DNA from: Bacillus velezensis
GTDB taxonomy: Bacteria > Bacillota > Bacilli > Bacillales > Bacillaceae
NCBI RefSeq assembly: GCF_001461825.1
Contig: NZ_LLZC01000004.1
Span: 124,001 to 188,000, forward strand
DNA: 64,000 nt
Direction of reading: 5' to 3'
In this document: positions 32,076-40,542 of the stretch, one piece after another
Position numbering within the stretch: position 1 is the stretch's first letter
Layout: the number at the start of each line of letters is the position of its first letter
Notes under the pieces: model-generated
Seen by the model: only the letters and a program-made list of their open reading frames with translations
What the model was told of the DNA's origin: nothing
Databases searched by the model: none
Program-made: the position numbers and the translations under genes

Positions 32076-33141
32076 TAAACAATTTCCTTTCAGCCAGAAG
32101 CGGCAGCAGGTTATCGAAAGAATGTGTATCGCCCCCGCTCATATAGCCGCCGTAATCAGGTTTCAGCGTGTCCAGTGTTTCAAATGAAGTCATTCTTTCA
32201 TAAAGCGGCTTGATGACAGCCGGATCAGCTTTTTGTTCTGCTAAAAAAAGAACGGCCAGGGCGTAAACGGACGGTGATTCGTATTGAACCGCCGGCTCCT
32301 TCGTGTCTGCGATGTACCGTCCGTACAGCTGTCCGCGCGACTTCCATTCTTCTATGATCCATTTTGACAGCACGGCGGCTTTGTCATCGCCCCGCTTCAG
32401 ATTCACGGCGGCGTACAGCTGGTCGATGACATTCACTTCGCTGTCATATTTGTATTCCTTTGTTTCAGTATTGAACGATTTCGGCAGAAAACCATTTTTC
32501 AGGGGCGCAAGATTGAGAACATCAAGGTTCCGGTTTTCCGTTTTCTCATCGATAATCCCCTTTTCTCTGAGCATCTGTAAGGCGCCGGGGTCGACATAGG
32601 ACAACGTCACGGTCTTTGATGCGGCATTTGAAGCGGCATCATAATAATCCGTAAAATACCCGTCATTCGTATTGTATTTTTCCAGCGCCTTCCCGATCTG
32701 CACCGCTGTTTTCCCGTATTCACTGTTACCCCACAGGGTTCCGGCCTCATTCAGACAGTTCATGATTCTGAAATCATCAATTAAGGCATTGATGCCGCTC
32801 GCTTTATTCCCGTCAATCTTCCACGACACGAGCCCGTTTTTCGTCAGAAACGAATCGGTGAGAAGCTGATATTGCGCTTGAAACTGCCGTTCATCTTTCC
32901 TGTTCAGCAAAAATGCCATCCATAGTCCGAGAGACTCAGATAAATATTCCGGCTCACCGGATATGTTCGTCCGGATCATCCCCCGCCCGTTCATCAATTT
33001 ATGATAAATAAAATGCTCTGCGGGCTGAAGCGGTCCGGACGATTCGGCCGCCGCCTGTTTTTCAGTGCCGGCCTCCGCGCACCCTGCCGTCAGAACGATT
33101 GAAATCAAAAGGATAATCAGACGAAAAACGAATTGCTTCAC
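32056..33141 (-). CDS. ydaJ: Lipoprotein glycoside hydrolase family 8-like protein YdaJ
   Basis: This 361-residue protein has a lipoprotein signal with lipobox LTAGC (Cys21) and a (alpha/alpha)6-type GH8-like domain, as in bacterial cellulose operons (BcsZ/YdaJ). The predicted role is trimming or release of the polysaccharide at the outer membrane face. It is the first gene of the operon, and the 20-bp overlap with ydaK suggests coupling. The 230-bp region upstream to topB should hold the promoter (TATAGT near 33211 on the minus strand). Confidence 0.85.
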   Translation of the reverse strand: MKQFVFRLIILLISIVLTAGCAEAGTEKQAAAESSGPLQPAEHFIYHKLMNGRGMIRTNISGEPEYLSESLGLWMAFLLNRKDERQFQAQYQLLTDSFLTKNGLVSWKIDGNKASGINALIDDFRIMNCLNEAGTLWGNSEYGKTAVQIGKALEKYNTNDGYFTDYYDAASNAASKTVTLSYVDPGALQMLREKGIIDEKTENRNLDVLNLAPLKNGFLPKSFNTETKEYKYDSEVNVIDQLYAAVNLKRGDDKAAVLSKWIIEEWKSRGQLYGRYIADTKEPAVQYESPSVYALAVLFLAEQKADPAVIKPLYERMTSFETLDTLKPDYGGYMSGGDTHSFDNLLPLLAERKLFNENIIQ

Positions 33142-33330
33142 AGTCTATCCTCCTATTTTACAAATCCTTTTTTAGACCCATATCTTATTTTTTCACAAAG
33201 TATTTTTACTATATAGGAAACGATAAAAGAATACTAGCATTTTTTCACATTGGGAAATTTTAAATGGGAGCGCCGCCTGCTCACCTTTTCCCTCTTCACA
33301 GGATCGTATTCCCATTACAGTAAAAAACAC

Positions 33331-33366
33331 AAAAAAAGGCAGCATTTCGTTACAAATGCTGCCTTT
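33331..33366 (-). terminator. Terminator of topB
   Basis: AAAGGCAGCATTT pairs with AAATGCTGCCTTT around CGTTAC, followed on the minus strand by a TTTTTTT run. Confidence 0.88.
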
Positions 33367-33373
33367 CTCTGAT

Positions 33374-35560
33374 TTATTTATCCAGGCCGAGTTTTTTCAG
33401 CTGTTCTGCCAGCGCGTTGTTCATCGGCTCCTCTTTGTTTTGGCTTTTCATATAAGAGTTGATGTCCCGCTTGGATGCGCGTCCGGATTTATCTTTCGCC
33501 TTGCGCTTTTCAAAGACGGACAGTTTCTCCCGGTGGCCGCATACACATGCGAAGGTTTGGCCTTCACCCTGGCCGCGAAGCTCCATTTTCTTATGACAGT
33601 TCGGACAGCGGGCGTTTGTTTTTCTTGCCAGCGTTTTCCGGCTGCCGCACTCACGATCCTGACATACGAGCATCGTGCCGCGTTTGCCGTTGACTTTAAG
33701 CATCATTTTGCCGCAATCAGGGCAGGCGGTGCCTGAAATGTTGTCATGTCTGAAAGTTTGGCTGCTGTTTTTGATTTCCTTCACCGTTTTGCCCGCATAT
33801 GTTTTCATGTCTTTAATGAACACGGCGGATTTCAGTTTGCCCGCTGCGATGGCGGAGAGCTTTTGCTCCCACTCAGCGGTTAAGGCCGGCGATTTTAAAT
33901 CTTCCGGGACGAGCTGTAAGAGCTGCTTCCCTTTTGACGTAATGAAAATATCTTTTTCTTTTTTCTCGATTAAGAAACTGTTGAACAGTTTTTCAATGAT
34001 ATCAGCGCGGGTGGCGACTGTTCCGAGTCCGCCGGTTTCACCCAATGTTTTCACTAGGTTCTTCTCTTCTCCCTGCATAAAGGCGCTTGGGTTCTCCATT
34101 GCGGATAACAGCGTGCCTTCATTAAAGCGCGCCGGCGGTTTCGTCTGTCCGCTCGTTTCTTTCAATGATGAGACAGTGAGGCGCTGACCCTGCTGAAGAT
34201 CCGGGAGCGTCTGGTCTTTGTCTTCCTCGTGATCGTCGTCATCCTCGTACATATCATACACGGCTTTCCAGCCAGGCGATTGAACCGTTTTCCCTTTTGC
34301 GGTAAATGTTTCGCCGCCGATATCGGCTGTAACCTTTGTTTCTTCGTATTCGAACGCCGGCATTAACACGGCGAGAAAACGTTTGGCAATCAGATCGTAA
34401 AGTTTTCGTTCTTTGTCGCTGAGGCTTGAAAGGATCAGCGGCTCCTCTGTCGGAATGATGGCATGGTGATCCGATACTTTCGCATCATTGACGAATCCTT
34501 TATGCGCTTTGACGCCCCGCTTCAGTATTTGATTGACGTACTGTGCGTACGGCTTAACTTCCATGCCGTTTAAACGGTCTTTTAAAGTCGGCACGATGTC
34601 TGCGGAAAGGAATCTGGAATCTGTCCGCGGGTAAGTGACAAGCTTATGCTGTTCATACAGCTTTTGAAGCACGGACAGCGTCTCTTTTGCGGAGAAACCG
34701 AAGCGCTTATGAGCGTCCCGCTGCAATTCCGTCAAGTCGTAAAGACCGGGAGCGAAGCTTTTCTTCGCCGTTTTTTTCAATTCTGAAATGACTGCCGGCT
34801 TTCCTTGGAGATCTTTTGCCAAACGGCCGGTCACCGTCTGATCGAATGTTCTTGTCTGCTTTGTTTTTTTATCCTGCCATGTCAGCGTCATCTGATCAGC
34901 TGCCGCGCGGAGACCGTAATAAGGAACGGGTTTGAACGCCTGAATATCCGCTTCACGCTTGGCGATCATCGCCAGTGTCGGAGTCTGAACGCGTCCGCAT
35001 GACAGCTGTGCGTTAAATTTCGTCGTCAGGGCGCGGGTCGCGTTGATGCCGACGATCCAATCCGCTTCCGCTCTGGCAACCGCGGAATGATACAGGTTTT
35101 CGTACTCTTTGCCGCTGCGGAGCTTCTGGAATCCTTCTTTAATCGCCTTATCTGTCACAGAGGAAATCCACAGCCGCTTAATCGGTTTGCGGACGTTTGC
35201 CTTTTCGATAATCCAGCGGGCTACAAGCTCCCCTTCCCGTCCTGCGTCTGTAGCGATTACGATCTGGCTGACGTCTTTCCGGACAAGCTGAGCTTTGACC
35301 GCATTGAACTGTTTTCCTGTTTTTTTAATGACGACGAGCTTTAAAGGCTCCGGAATAATCGGCAGATCCTCAAGCCGCCATGATTGAAATTCTTTGCCGT
35401 ATCCTTCAGGGTCAGCGAGCGTTACCAGATGCCCGAGCGCCCATGTGACGATGTAGCGGTCGCCTTCAAGATATCCGTTTCCTTTTTTATGACACTTCAG
35501 CACGCGGGCCAAGTCCCGGCCGACTGAAGGTTTTTCAGCTAATACAACTGTTTTTGACAT
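33374..35560 (-). CDS. topB: DNA topoisomerase III
   Basis: This 728-residue type IA topoisomerase has an N-terminal Toprim domain (VVLAEKPSVGRDLARVL; TDAGREGELVARW), the catalytic tyrosine motif LVTYPRTDSR in the central domain and two C-terminal zinc ribbons (CPDCGKMM...CQDRECG; CPNCHKKM...CVCG). It cuts one strand to decatenate and relax DNA, and acts with RecQ-type helicases in recombination intermediates. The start at 35560 is MSKTVVLAEK, with AGAGAAGTG upstream. Confidence 0.95.
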   Translation of the reverse strand: MSKTVVLAEKPSVGRDLARVLKCHKKGNGYLEGDRYIVTWALGHLVTLADPEGYGKEFQSWRLEDLPIIPEPLKLVVIKKTGKQFNAVKAQLVRKDVSQIVIATDAGREGELVARWIIEKANVRKPIKRLWISSVTDKAIKEGFQKLRSGKEYENLYHSAVARAEADWIVGINATRALTTKFNAQLSCGRVQTPTLAMIAKREADIQAFKPVPYYGLRAAADQMTLTWQDKKTKQTRTFDQTVTGRLAKDLQGKPAVISELKKTAKKSFAPGLYDLTELQRDAHKRFGFSAKETLSVLQKLYEQHKLVTYPRTDSRFLSADIVPTLKDRLNGMEVKPYAQYVNQILKRGVKAHKGFVNDAKVSDHHAIIPTEEPLILSSLSDKERKLYDLIAKRFLAVLMPAFEYEETKVTADIGGETFTAKGKTVQSPGWKAVYDMYEDDDDHEEDKDQTLPDLQQGQRLTVSSLKETSGQTKPPARFNEGTLLSAMENPSAFMQGEEKNLVKTLGETGGLGTVATRADIIEKLFNSFLIEKKEKDIFITSKGKQLLQLVPEDLKSPALTAEWEQKLSAIAAGKLKSAVFIKDMKTYAGKTVKEIKNSSQTFRHDNISGTACPDCGKMMLKVNGKRGTMLVCQDRECGSRKTLARKTNARCPNCHKKMELRGQGEGQTFACVCGHREKLSVFEKRKAKDKSGRASKRDINSYMKSQNKEEPMNNALAEQLKKLGLDK

Positions 35561-35623
35561 GCTTTTCACTTCTCTTTCTTTCACAATCATCCTGTTATTA
35601 TAACAGACTTCCTCACGCTCTCT

Positions 35624-36058
35624 CTAATCGAGGACGTTTTTTGTGTCAATTTCTGAGAAAATGACGTGGGTCACGGTTTGGGCATACGGAGAGGTGCGGT
35701 TAATGAAGTGTTCGATCGTTTCCAGGCTGTCCGCGTTCATCTTCAGCATATAACACGCCGCGCCGGCGACCCGAAAACAAAATTCAATGTTGGGAATGGA
35801 TTGAATGTAGGTTTTGAATTGATCGTATTTTCCGTTTTTCACCGTCGCTTCGACAATGCAGGAAACGGGAAGTCCGATCTTTTTTTGATCAATATCCAAT
35901 GTATAGCGCTTAATAACACCGAAGGATTCAAGCTGTCTGACACGCTCTGTGACGGACGGGGCTGACAATTTGATTTTTCTGCCAAGCTCCCGCATGGACA
36001 GGCGGCTGTCCCGCTGCAGCTCTTTAATGATGCTCAGATCAACATTATCTAGTTTCAT
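35624..36058 (-). CDS. lrpC: Lrp/AsnC family regulator LrpC
   Basis: This 144-residue protein has an N-terminal helix-turn-helix (LSMRELGRKIKLSAPSVTERV) and a C-terminal RAM/AsnC ligand-binding domain (IPNIEFCFRVAGAACYML). B. subtilis LrpC is an octameric DNA-bending protein linked to amino-acid-dependent control, and it also affects topoisomerase reactions, which is notable beside topB. A sigma-A promoter is visible at 36090-36118. Confidence 0.92.
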   Translation of the reverse strand: MKLDNVDLSIIKELQRDSRLSMRELGRKIKLSAPSVTERVRQLESFGVIKRYTLDIDQKKIGLPVSCIVEATVKNGKYDQFKTYIQSIPNIEFCFRVAGAACYMLKMNADSLETIEHFINRTSPYAQTVTHVIFSEIDTKNVLD

Positions 36059-36089
36059 GACTGTAGTCCTTCCTTACCCTTTTGGCTAT

Positions 36090-36118
36090 ATTATCAAGAG
36101 AAATCCGAAAAATGACAA
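36090..36118 (-). promoter_or_regulatory. Sigma-A promoter of lrpC
   Basis: On the minus strand TTGTCA is followed after 17 bp by GATAAT, about 32 bp before the start codon. Confidence 0.68.
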
Positions 36119-36233
36119 GAACAACAGGCTGAAATCATGCAGGTTTTTTAGGAACAGACGCGAAATGGTCATATTAGGACTGCCCTTTGCTTATAGTATA
36201 GAGGAAAAAAGATGTCCGACAGGAGGGAGCTGT

Positions 36234-36524
36234 ATGTTACACACGCCGATCGGCAGACTTCGCACGATGGGGTTTATTGAAGGAATGTCGCTTTTGGTGC
36301 TGCTGTTTATCGCGATGCCGCTGAAGTATTGGGCTCATCATCCGCTCGCCGTCACCATTGCCGGTTCCATTCACGGCTGTTTGTTTATCATTTATCTGGC
36401 GGTGCTGGCGTATGCGGCGTTTACTGTCAAATGGCATGTGAAATGGTCAGCCGCCGGTTTTATCGCGGCCTTTATTCCGTTCGGTAATTTTATTTATGAT
36501 CGCGGCCTGAGACATTATCAATAA
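36234..36524 (+). CDS. ydzA: DUF3817 membrane protein YdzA
   Basis: This 96-residue protein has three hydrophobic helices and the DUF3817 features GFIEGMSLLVLL, PLKYW and a central HG in AGSIHGCLFIIYL. The function of this small family is unknown; the domain also occurs fused to transporters. The ATG at 36234 follows ACAGGAGGGAGC. It is divergent from lrpC and convergent with amj, sharing a terminator with the latter. Confidence 0.82.
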   Translation: MLHTPIGRLRTMGFIEGMSLLVLLFIAMPLKYWAHHPLAVTIAGSIHGCLFIIYLAVLAYAAFTVKWHVKWSAAGFIAAFIPFGNFIYDRGLRHYQ

Positions 36525-36555
36525 AAAAGCTCCTCTTCTGCAGAGGAGCTTTTTT
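36523..36555. terminator. Bidirectional terminator ydzA/amj
   Basis: AAAAAAGCTCCTCT pairs with AGAGGAGCTTTTT. It overlaps the ydzA stop and serves both convergent genes. Confidence 0.88.
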
Positions 36556-36561
36556 CATGCG

Positions 36562-37371
36562 TTACATCCATTTCGTCACCCAGGCGATATAATAAGCGCC
36601 GGGGATGAATACGAGCTGGGCGAGAAGCGTGCCCGCGACCCTTGATGTGACCATCGTCAATGATGTCCATTTTAAGGAGACGTAGCTGCGCTTGCCCTTC
36701 GCCACATCGTCTGCCAGTACGGAAACTTTCGGATCAACAAACACAGCCAACAGCATAGTCGCAACTCCGTTGATTAAGCCTGATGCCATCACGGCCGTCG
36801 TGCTGTGCTCAGGCGCCAGAAGGCCGGCGTACAGAGCGGACAGAACACCGATCGTGTAAATAGACGTAATGACCATATTAATGACAAACAAGCGTTTCGG
36901 GATCATTCGGAATTGAAGCCCCTTTAAATAGGAGACTGACGGCAGTCTGATATAAGAACGCGCATGCTTCAGCCCGTTCAGTGAAAATCCTTTTTTAAAT
37001 ACCTGCATAACGGAGCCTCCTCCGTCCGCCAAGTGTATAATCGCCCGGGTGAATAACGCGACGAATGTCGGCAAAAGACAGATGCCGAGTATCGTTCCGA
37101 CCGTGGAGCCGAATATTAAAAATCGAAACTGGGCGCCCACAAGAGACAGGGCGTTTGATCCGGCGGCATCAATCAGATGTCCGGTAAACGGCTGCTGAAC
37201 CATGTTTGACATGCGCGACACGATGACCATGACATTAAATAATGACAGCGCTGACGCGATAAAACCGACTCTCGCGCCGGAAAGGCGTGTTGCATAGGCA
37301 AGCGTTTCAATCGAATGTATCAGCAGCAGAAAACAGAAGATAAACAGTACTTGTGAAGTAATAACGTGCAA
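36562..37371 (-). CDS. amj: Alternate lipid II flippase Amj
   Basis: This 269-residue membrane protein has about six helices and closely resembles B. subtilis Amj (YdaH), for example LLLIHSIETLAYATRLSGAR and the VIVSRMSNMVQQPFTGHLID region. Amj moves lipid II across the membrane when MurJ is missing or inhibited, and is induced by envelope stress through sigma-M. The start is a TTG at 37371 behind TTTGGAGGAATC. An ECF-type promoter candidate lies at 37405-37430. Confidence 0.92.
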   Translation of the reverse strand: MHVITSQVLFIFCFLLLIHSIETLAYATRLSGARVGFIASALSLFNVMVIVSRMSNMVQQPFTGHLIDAAGSNALSLVGAQFRFLIFGSTVGTILGICLLPTFVALFTRAIIHLADGGGSVMQVFKKGFSLNGLKHARSYIRLPSVSYLKGLQFRMIPKRLFVINMVITSIYTIGVLSALYAGLLAPEHSTTAVMASGLINGVATMLLAVFVDPKVSVLADDVAKGKRSYVSLKWTSLTMVTSRVAGTLLAQLVFIPGAYYIAWVTKWM

Positions 37372-37404
37372 TGTATGATTCCTCCAAATCTTTTCTACTG
37401 ATTA

Positions 37405-37430
37405 GACTCTGCAGACTGCGGCGAGGTTTC
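37405..37430 (-). promoter_or_regulatory. Candidate sigma-M (ECF) promoter of amj
   Basis: On the minus strand CGAAAC is followed after 16 bp by GAGTC, an imperfect match to the sigma-M pattern TGAAAC-N16-CGTC, about 35 bp before the start codon. Known sigma-M control of amj supports it. Confidence 0.45.
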
Positions 37431-37442
37431 GGCCGGTTGCAT

Positions 37443-37473
37443 AAAAAAACCGCCCGGATGTCCGGCGCGGTCT
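37443..37473 (-). terminator. Terminator upstream of amj, end of a probable RNA
   Basis: ACCGCGCCGGACATCCGGGCGGT folds into a GC-rich stem with an internal bulge and is followed on the minus strand by TTTTTTTAT. It ends a transcript coming from the 37.8-kb promoter and insulates amj. Confidence 0.8.
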
Positions 37474-37825
37474 TGTCTTATTCTTTTCTTACGCAAATAA
37501 ATAATATATGGTTGCCCGCCTTAGCCCGCGGGTGATTCGTATTAACAGTTCCGACAGAATCATTCTTCGAAAGTAAACACCATGGAAGTTCTTGAACACA
37601 AGACAACGAAAGCCCTACCTCTCAATCGTCACTGCGGCTCCGAAGCCGCGCCGGTGTGAATTGTAAAACAAAAAGTCTTTTTTCCATCTCTTCGTTAGGG
37701 GCGAATGTCAGAAGGAAAAGAATAAGCTCAGCTTTTTTTCAAGCTGTCCGTTGAAGCCTGAAGCTTCTATATCAAAACAGAAAAAAGAAGTTTACTTTCT
37801 TTTTTATTTGCATGTTGTCACTTAG
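37443..37825 (-). ncRNA. Probable structured non-coding RNA between ydaG and amj
   Basis: This stretch of about 380 bp holds no usable reading frame but has a strong promoter (37832-37860) and an intrinsic terminator (37443-37473) on the minus strand. Between them are several hairpins: an A/T stem AAAAAAGAA/TTCTTTTTT, GAAGCTTCAGGCTTC, CAGCTTGAAAAAAAGCTG, a very stable GCGGCT-TCGG-AGCCGC tetraloop stem, and a CCCGC/GCGGG stem close to the terminator. I do not recognise a known RNA family. It could be an independent small RNA or a regulatory leader for amj. Confidence 0.55.
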
Positions 37826-37831
37826 CAATTA

Positions 37832-37860
37832 AGTATAACAGATTGCCCCTGAATGATCAA
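37832..37860 (-). promoter_or_regulatory. Sigma-A promoter of the probable RNA
   Basis: On the minus strand TTGATC is followed after exactly 17 bp by TATACT. It lies directly after the ydaG stop codon and cannot serve ydaG. Confidence 0.75.
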
Positions 37861-37867
37861 ATGATTT

Positions 37868-38290
37868 TTAAAGTTCCAGCTCGGCCGGCGTTTTTTCACC
37901 CGCGTTCATGAGCTTGATCTGCTTCGGTTCAATTTCAAGAATCACCAGGTTCGGATCGTCTTTTCCGTCAAACCAGCGTTCCAGTTTCGGATCCCACAGC
38001 TTTTCTTTTAAATCGGCTGAGTTGTTCAGTTTGGCGGTTCCGGCCACTTCCACATAAGCGTCTCCGAATCCTTCACAGTCATACCCTAACAGAATATGAA
38101 CATTCGGATTGTTTTCAATTTCTTCCGCTTTATGAGTGTCTTTGCTCGTCGGCGTGTAAATCGTTAAGCCGTCATGGAAAAATGTCATGTAGCGTGAATG
38201 CGGTTTGCCTTGCTCTACCGTCGCAAGCGAACCGACTTTATGATGATCCAGTACTTCAAGCACTTTTTCTTTGATTTCATTTTGATTCAT
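37868..38290 (-). CDS. ydaG: General stress protein 26 family, flavin-binding split barrel YdaG
   Basis: This 140-residue protein has the PNPOx-like split barrel: LATVEQGKPHSRYMTFFHDG, IYTPTSKDTHKAEEI and VEVAGTAKL. B. subtilis YdaG is a sigma-B-dependent stress protein; the family binds FMN, haem or F420, and the cofactor is not clear here. The ATG at 38290 follows AAAAAGGAGTG. It is 6 bp behind ydaF and co-transcribed with it. Confidence 0.87.
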   Translation of the reverse strand: MNQNEIKEKVLEVLDHHKVGSLATVEQGKPHSRYMTFFHDGLTIYTPTSKDTHKAEEIENNPNVHILLGYDCEGFGDAYVEVAGTAKLNNSADLKEKLWDPKLERWFDGKDDPNLVILEIEPKQIKLMNAGEKTPAELEL

Positions 38291-38296
38291 GAAGAA

Positions 38297-38920
38297 TCAC
38301 TCCTTTTTAACGTCTCCGCTGTTACTTTTCCACATTGGGGAGACATTTAAACCAAGAAATGTGCTCTTCTGCCGATCTTCGCTCCATTCCCGCTTCAGCA
38401 TGCTGTAGGTCACCGTGTCATGATAGGCGCCCTGTACGAAAATGCCTTCTCTCGTCAGTCCTTCTTTCTGAAATCCGAGCCGTTCCGCCACCGCCCTGCT
38501 TTTCGTGTTTTTTTCAGCCGCGCTGATCATGATACGGTTCAGGCCGAGATCCTGAAATGCATGGGTGATGACCGCCCGGCAGCTTGCGGTGATGATGCCG
38601 AATCCTTCATGCTCTCGATCCAGCCAGTAGCCGATCTCGGCTTTTTGATTGGCTGTATCAACATTATGGATGCTGATCATGCCGCAAAACCGGCCCTTCA
38701 CAAAAATTCCGGCGTCAAACCCATTCTCTTCCGCGTATTTATAGCGCCATTCGGGGATGATCACATCGCGGTACGTATCGATATCAGCCAGTTCTTCCGC
38801 CCAGCTGAGCCATTCGCTGAGATGGTTTTGATTTCGCTTCATAACAGAATACAATTCGTCCGTATCTTCTTTGGCAAGCAATCTGATCGTCAGATGTTCC
38901 CGGATTTGACAGGAAAACAC
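38297..38920 (-). CDS. ydaF: GNAT acetyltransferase YdaF (RimL-like)
   Basis: This 207-residue protein resembles ribosomal-protein serine acetyltransferases of RimL type (MISIHNVDTANQKAEIGYWL; IMISAAEKNTKSRAVAERLGF). The start is a GTG at 38920 with AGAAGGTGCG upstream. Compared with the B. subtilis protein as I remember it (about 183 residues), it has roughly 20 extra residues at the C-terminus running up to the ydaG ribosome binding site. The target is unknown. It belongs to the stress-linked ydaDEFG group. Confidence 0.85.
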   Translation of the reverse strand: MFSCQIREHLTIRLLAKEDTDELYSVMKRNQNHLSEWLSWAEELADIDTYRDVIIPEWRYKYAEENGFDAGIFVKGRFCGMISIHNVDTANQKAEIGYWLDREHEGFGIITASCRAVITHAFQDLGLNRIMISAAEKNTKSRAVAERLGFQKEGLTREGIFVQGAYHDTVTYSMLKREWSEDRQKSTFLGLNVSPMWKSNSGDVKKE

Positions 38921-38978
38921 GACCGCACCTTCTTTCCTTTATTAGCCATTATACAGGTAAATTCACTTTTTTCCATAC

Positions 38979-39006
38979 AAAAAAAGATGAGGCGTGCAGC
39001 CTCATC
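38979..39006 (-). terminator. Terminator of ydaDE
   Basis: GATGAGGC pairs with GCCTCATC around a 5-nt loop, followed on the minus strand by TTTTTTTG. It splits ydaD-ydaE from ydaF-ydaG. Confidence 0.82.
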
Positions 39007-39007
39007 C

Positions 39008-39523
<516 letters not shown>

Positions 39524-40384
39524 TTATGTGTTTACAAATCCGCCGCCATTGACATGCAGCGTCTGCCCGGTCATATAAGATGATTCATCTGAGGCCAAGA
39601 GCACATAGCAGCCGACATGTTCAACAGGCTGGCCTGCCCGGCCCATCGGCGTAGTCTGACCGAAGGAAGCGACTGTTTCTTCTGAGAATGTCGCCGGAAT
39701 GAGCGGTGTCCAGATCGGCCCCGGCGCCACGGCATTGACACGGATACCATCGTTGACGAGCGCTTGCGCCATGGATCTCGTAAAACCGTTAATTGCGCCT
39801 TTCGTAGCCGTGTAGTCAATCAGCTGCGGATTGCCTGTGTAAGGATTAATGGATGTCGTATTGATGATCGCGCTGCCCGGCTTCATGTAATCAATCGCTT
39901 TTTTAGTCAAATAAAATTGTGAGTAAAAGTTTGTCTTAAAGGTTCTGTGAAGCTGCTCGCTTGTGATGTCTTTAATGCTTTCTTTCGGATGCTGTTCCGC
40001 GGCGTTATTCACGAGAATATCAAGACGCCCGAATTCTTCAACCGTTTTTTCAACGGCTTCATTGCAAAAGTCTTCCTCACCGACATCGCCGGGGATTAAC
40101 AGACATTTTACGCCTTCTTCTTCCACTCGTTTTTTTGTATCTTTCGCATCATCGTGTTCATCAAAATAGACGATCGCGACATTTGCGCCTTCCTTCGCGT
40201 AAGCAACCGCTACGGCGCGTCCGATACCGCTGTCGCCCCCTGTGATAAGTGCGGTTTTCCCTTTTAATTTATCAGCGCCTTTATATTCTTTGTATTCATA
40301 AACAGGCGCCGGATTCATTTCGCTCTCAATGCCCGGCTGGCGGTTTTGTGATTCCGCCGGGAATTCCTTCGGATAGTTTTCCAT
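39524..40384 (-). CDS. ydaD: Short-chain dehydrogenase/reductase YdaD
   Basis: This 286-residue SDR has the cofactor motif TGGDSGIGRAVA, the NNAA motif (LVNNAAEQHP) and the catalytic YTATK with an upstream Ser. An N-terminal extension of about 40 residues (PKEFPAESQNRQPGIES) is typical of the YhdF/GsiB-associated stress SDR subfamily. The start at 40384 follows AAGGAGGAACTTGAC. The substrate is unknown. A sigma-B-like promoter candidate lies at 40423-40449. Confidence 0.88.
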   Translation of the reverse strand: MENYPKEFPAESQNRQPGIESEMNPAPVYEYKEYKGADKLKGKTALITGGDSGIGRAVAVAYAKEGANVAIVYFDEHDDAKDTKKRVEEEGVKCLLIPGDVGEEDFCNEAVEKTVEEFGRLDILVNNAAEQHPKESIKDITSEQLHRTFKTNFYSQFYLTKKAIDYMKPGSAIINTTSINPYTGNPQLIDYTATKGAINGFTRSMAQALVNDGIRVNAVAPGPIWTPLIPATFSEETVASFGQTTPMGRAGQPVEHVGCYVLLASDESSYMTGQTLHVNGGGFVNT

Positions 40385-40422
40385 GTCAAGTTCCTCCTTC
40401 TTGTTCGATCTCATATTTCTTG

Positions 40423-40449
40423 TCTACCTCGGCTGTCTTTTGGATAAAC
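40423..40449 (-). promoter_or_regulatory. Candidate sigma-B promoter of ydaD
   Basis: On the minus strand GTTTAT is followed after 15 bp by GGTAGA. The -10 is imperfect; known sigma-B control of ydaD supports it. Confidence 0.5.
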
Positions 40450-40504
40450 ATGAATGAGACAGTTCAAAACGTTTTCGGAGAAAAATGTTTCACATGGAAC
40501 GCAA

Positions 40505-40535
40505 GAAAAAAACCCGGCTGGCAGCCGGGTTTTTA
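40505..40535 (-). terminator. Terminator of ydaB
   Basis: AAACCCGGCT pairs with AGCCGGGTTT around a 3-nt loop, with T-tracts on the minus strand. Confidence 0.85.
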
Positions 40536-40542
40536 TTTTCTA

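Noticed and set aside
34805-35344. Plus-strand frames opposite topB
   Set aside because: They are shadows of a well-conserved topoisomerase coding region, with no start signals.
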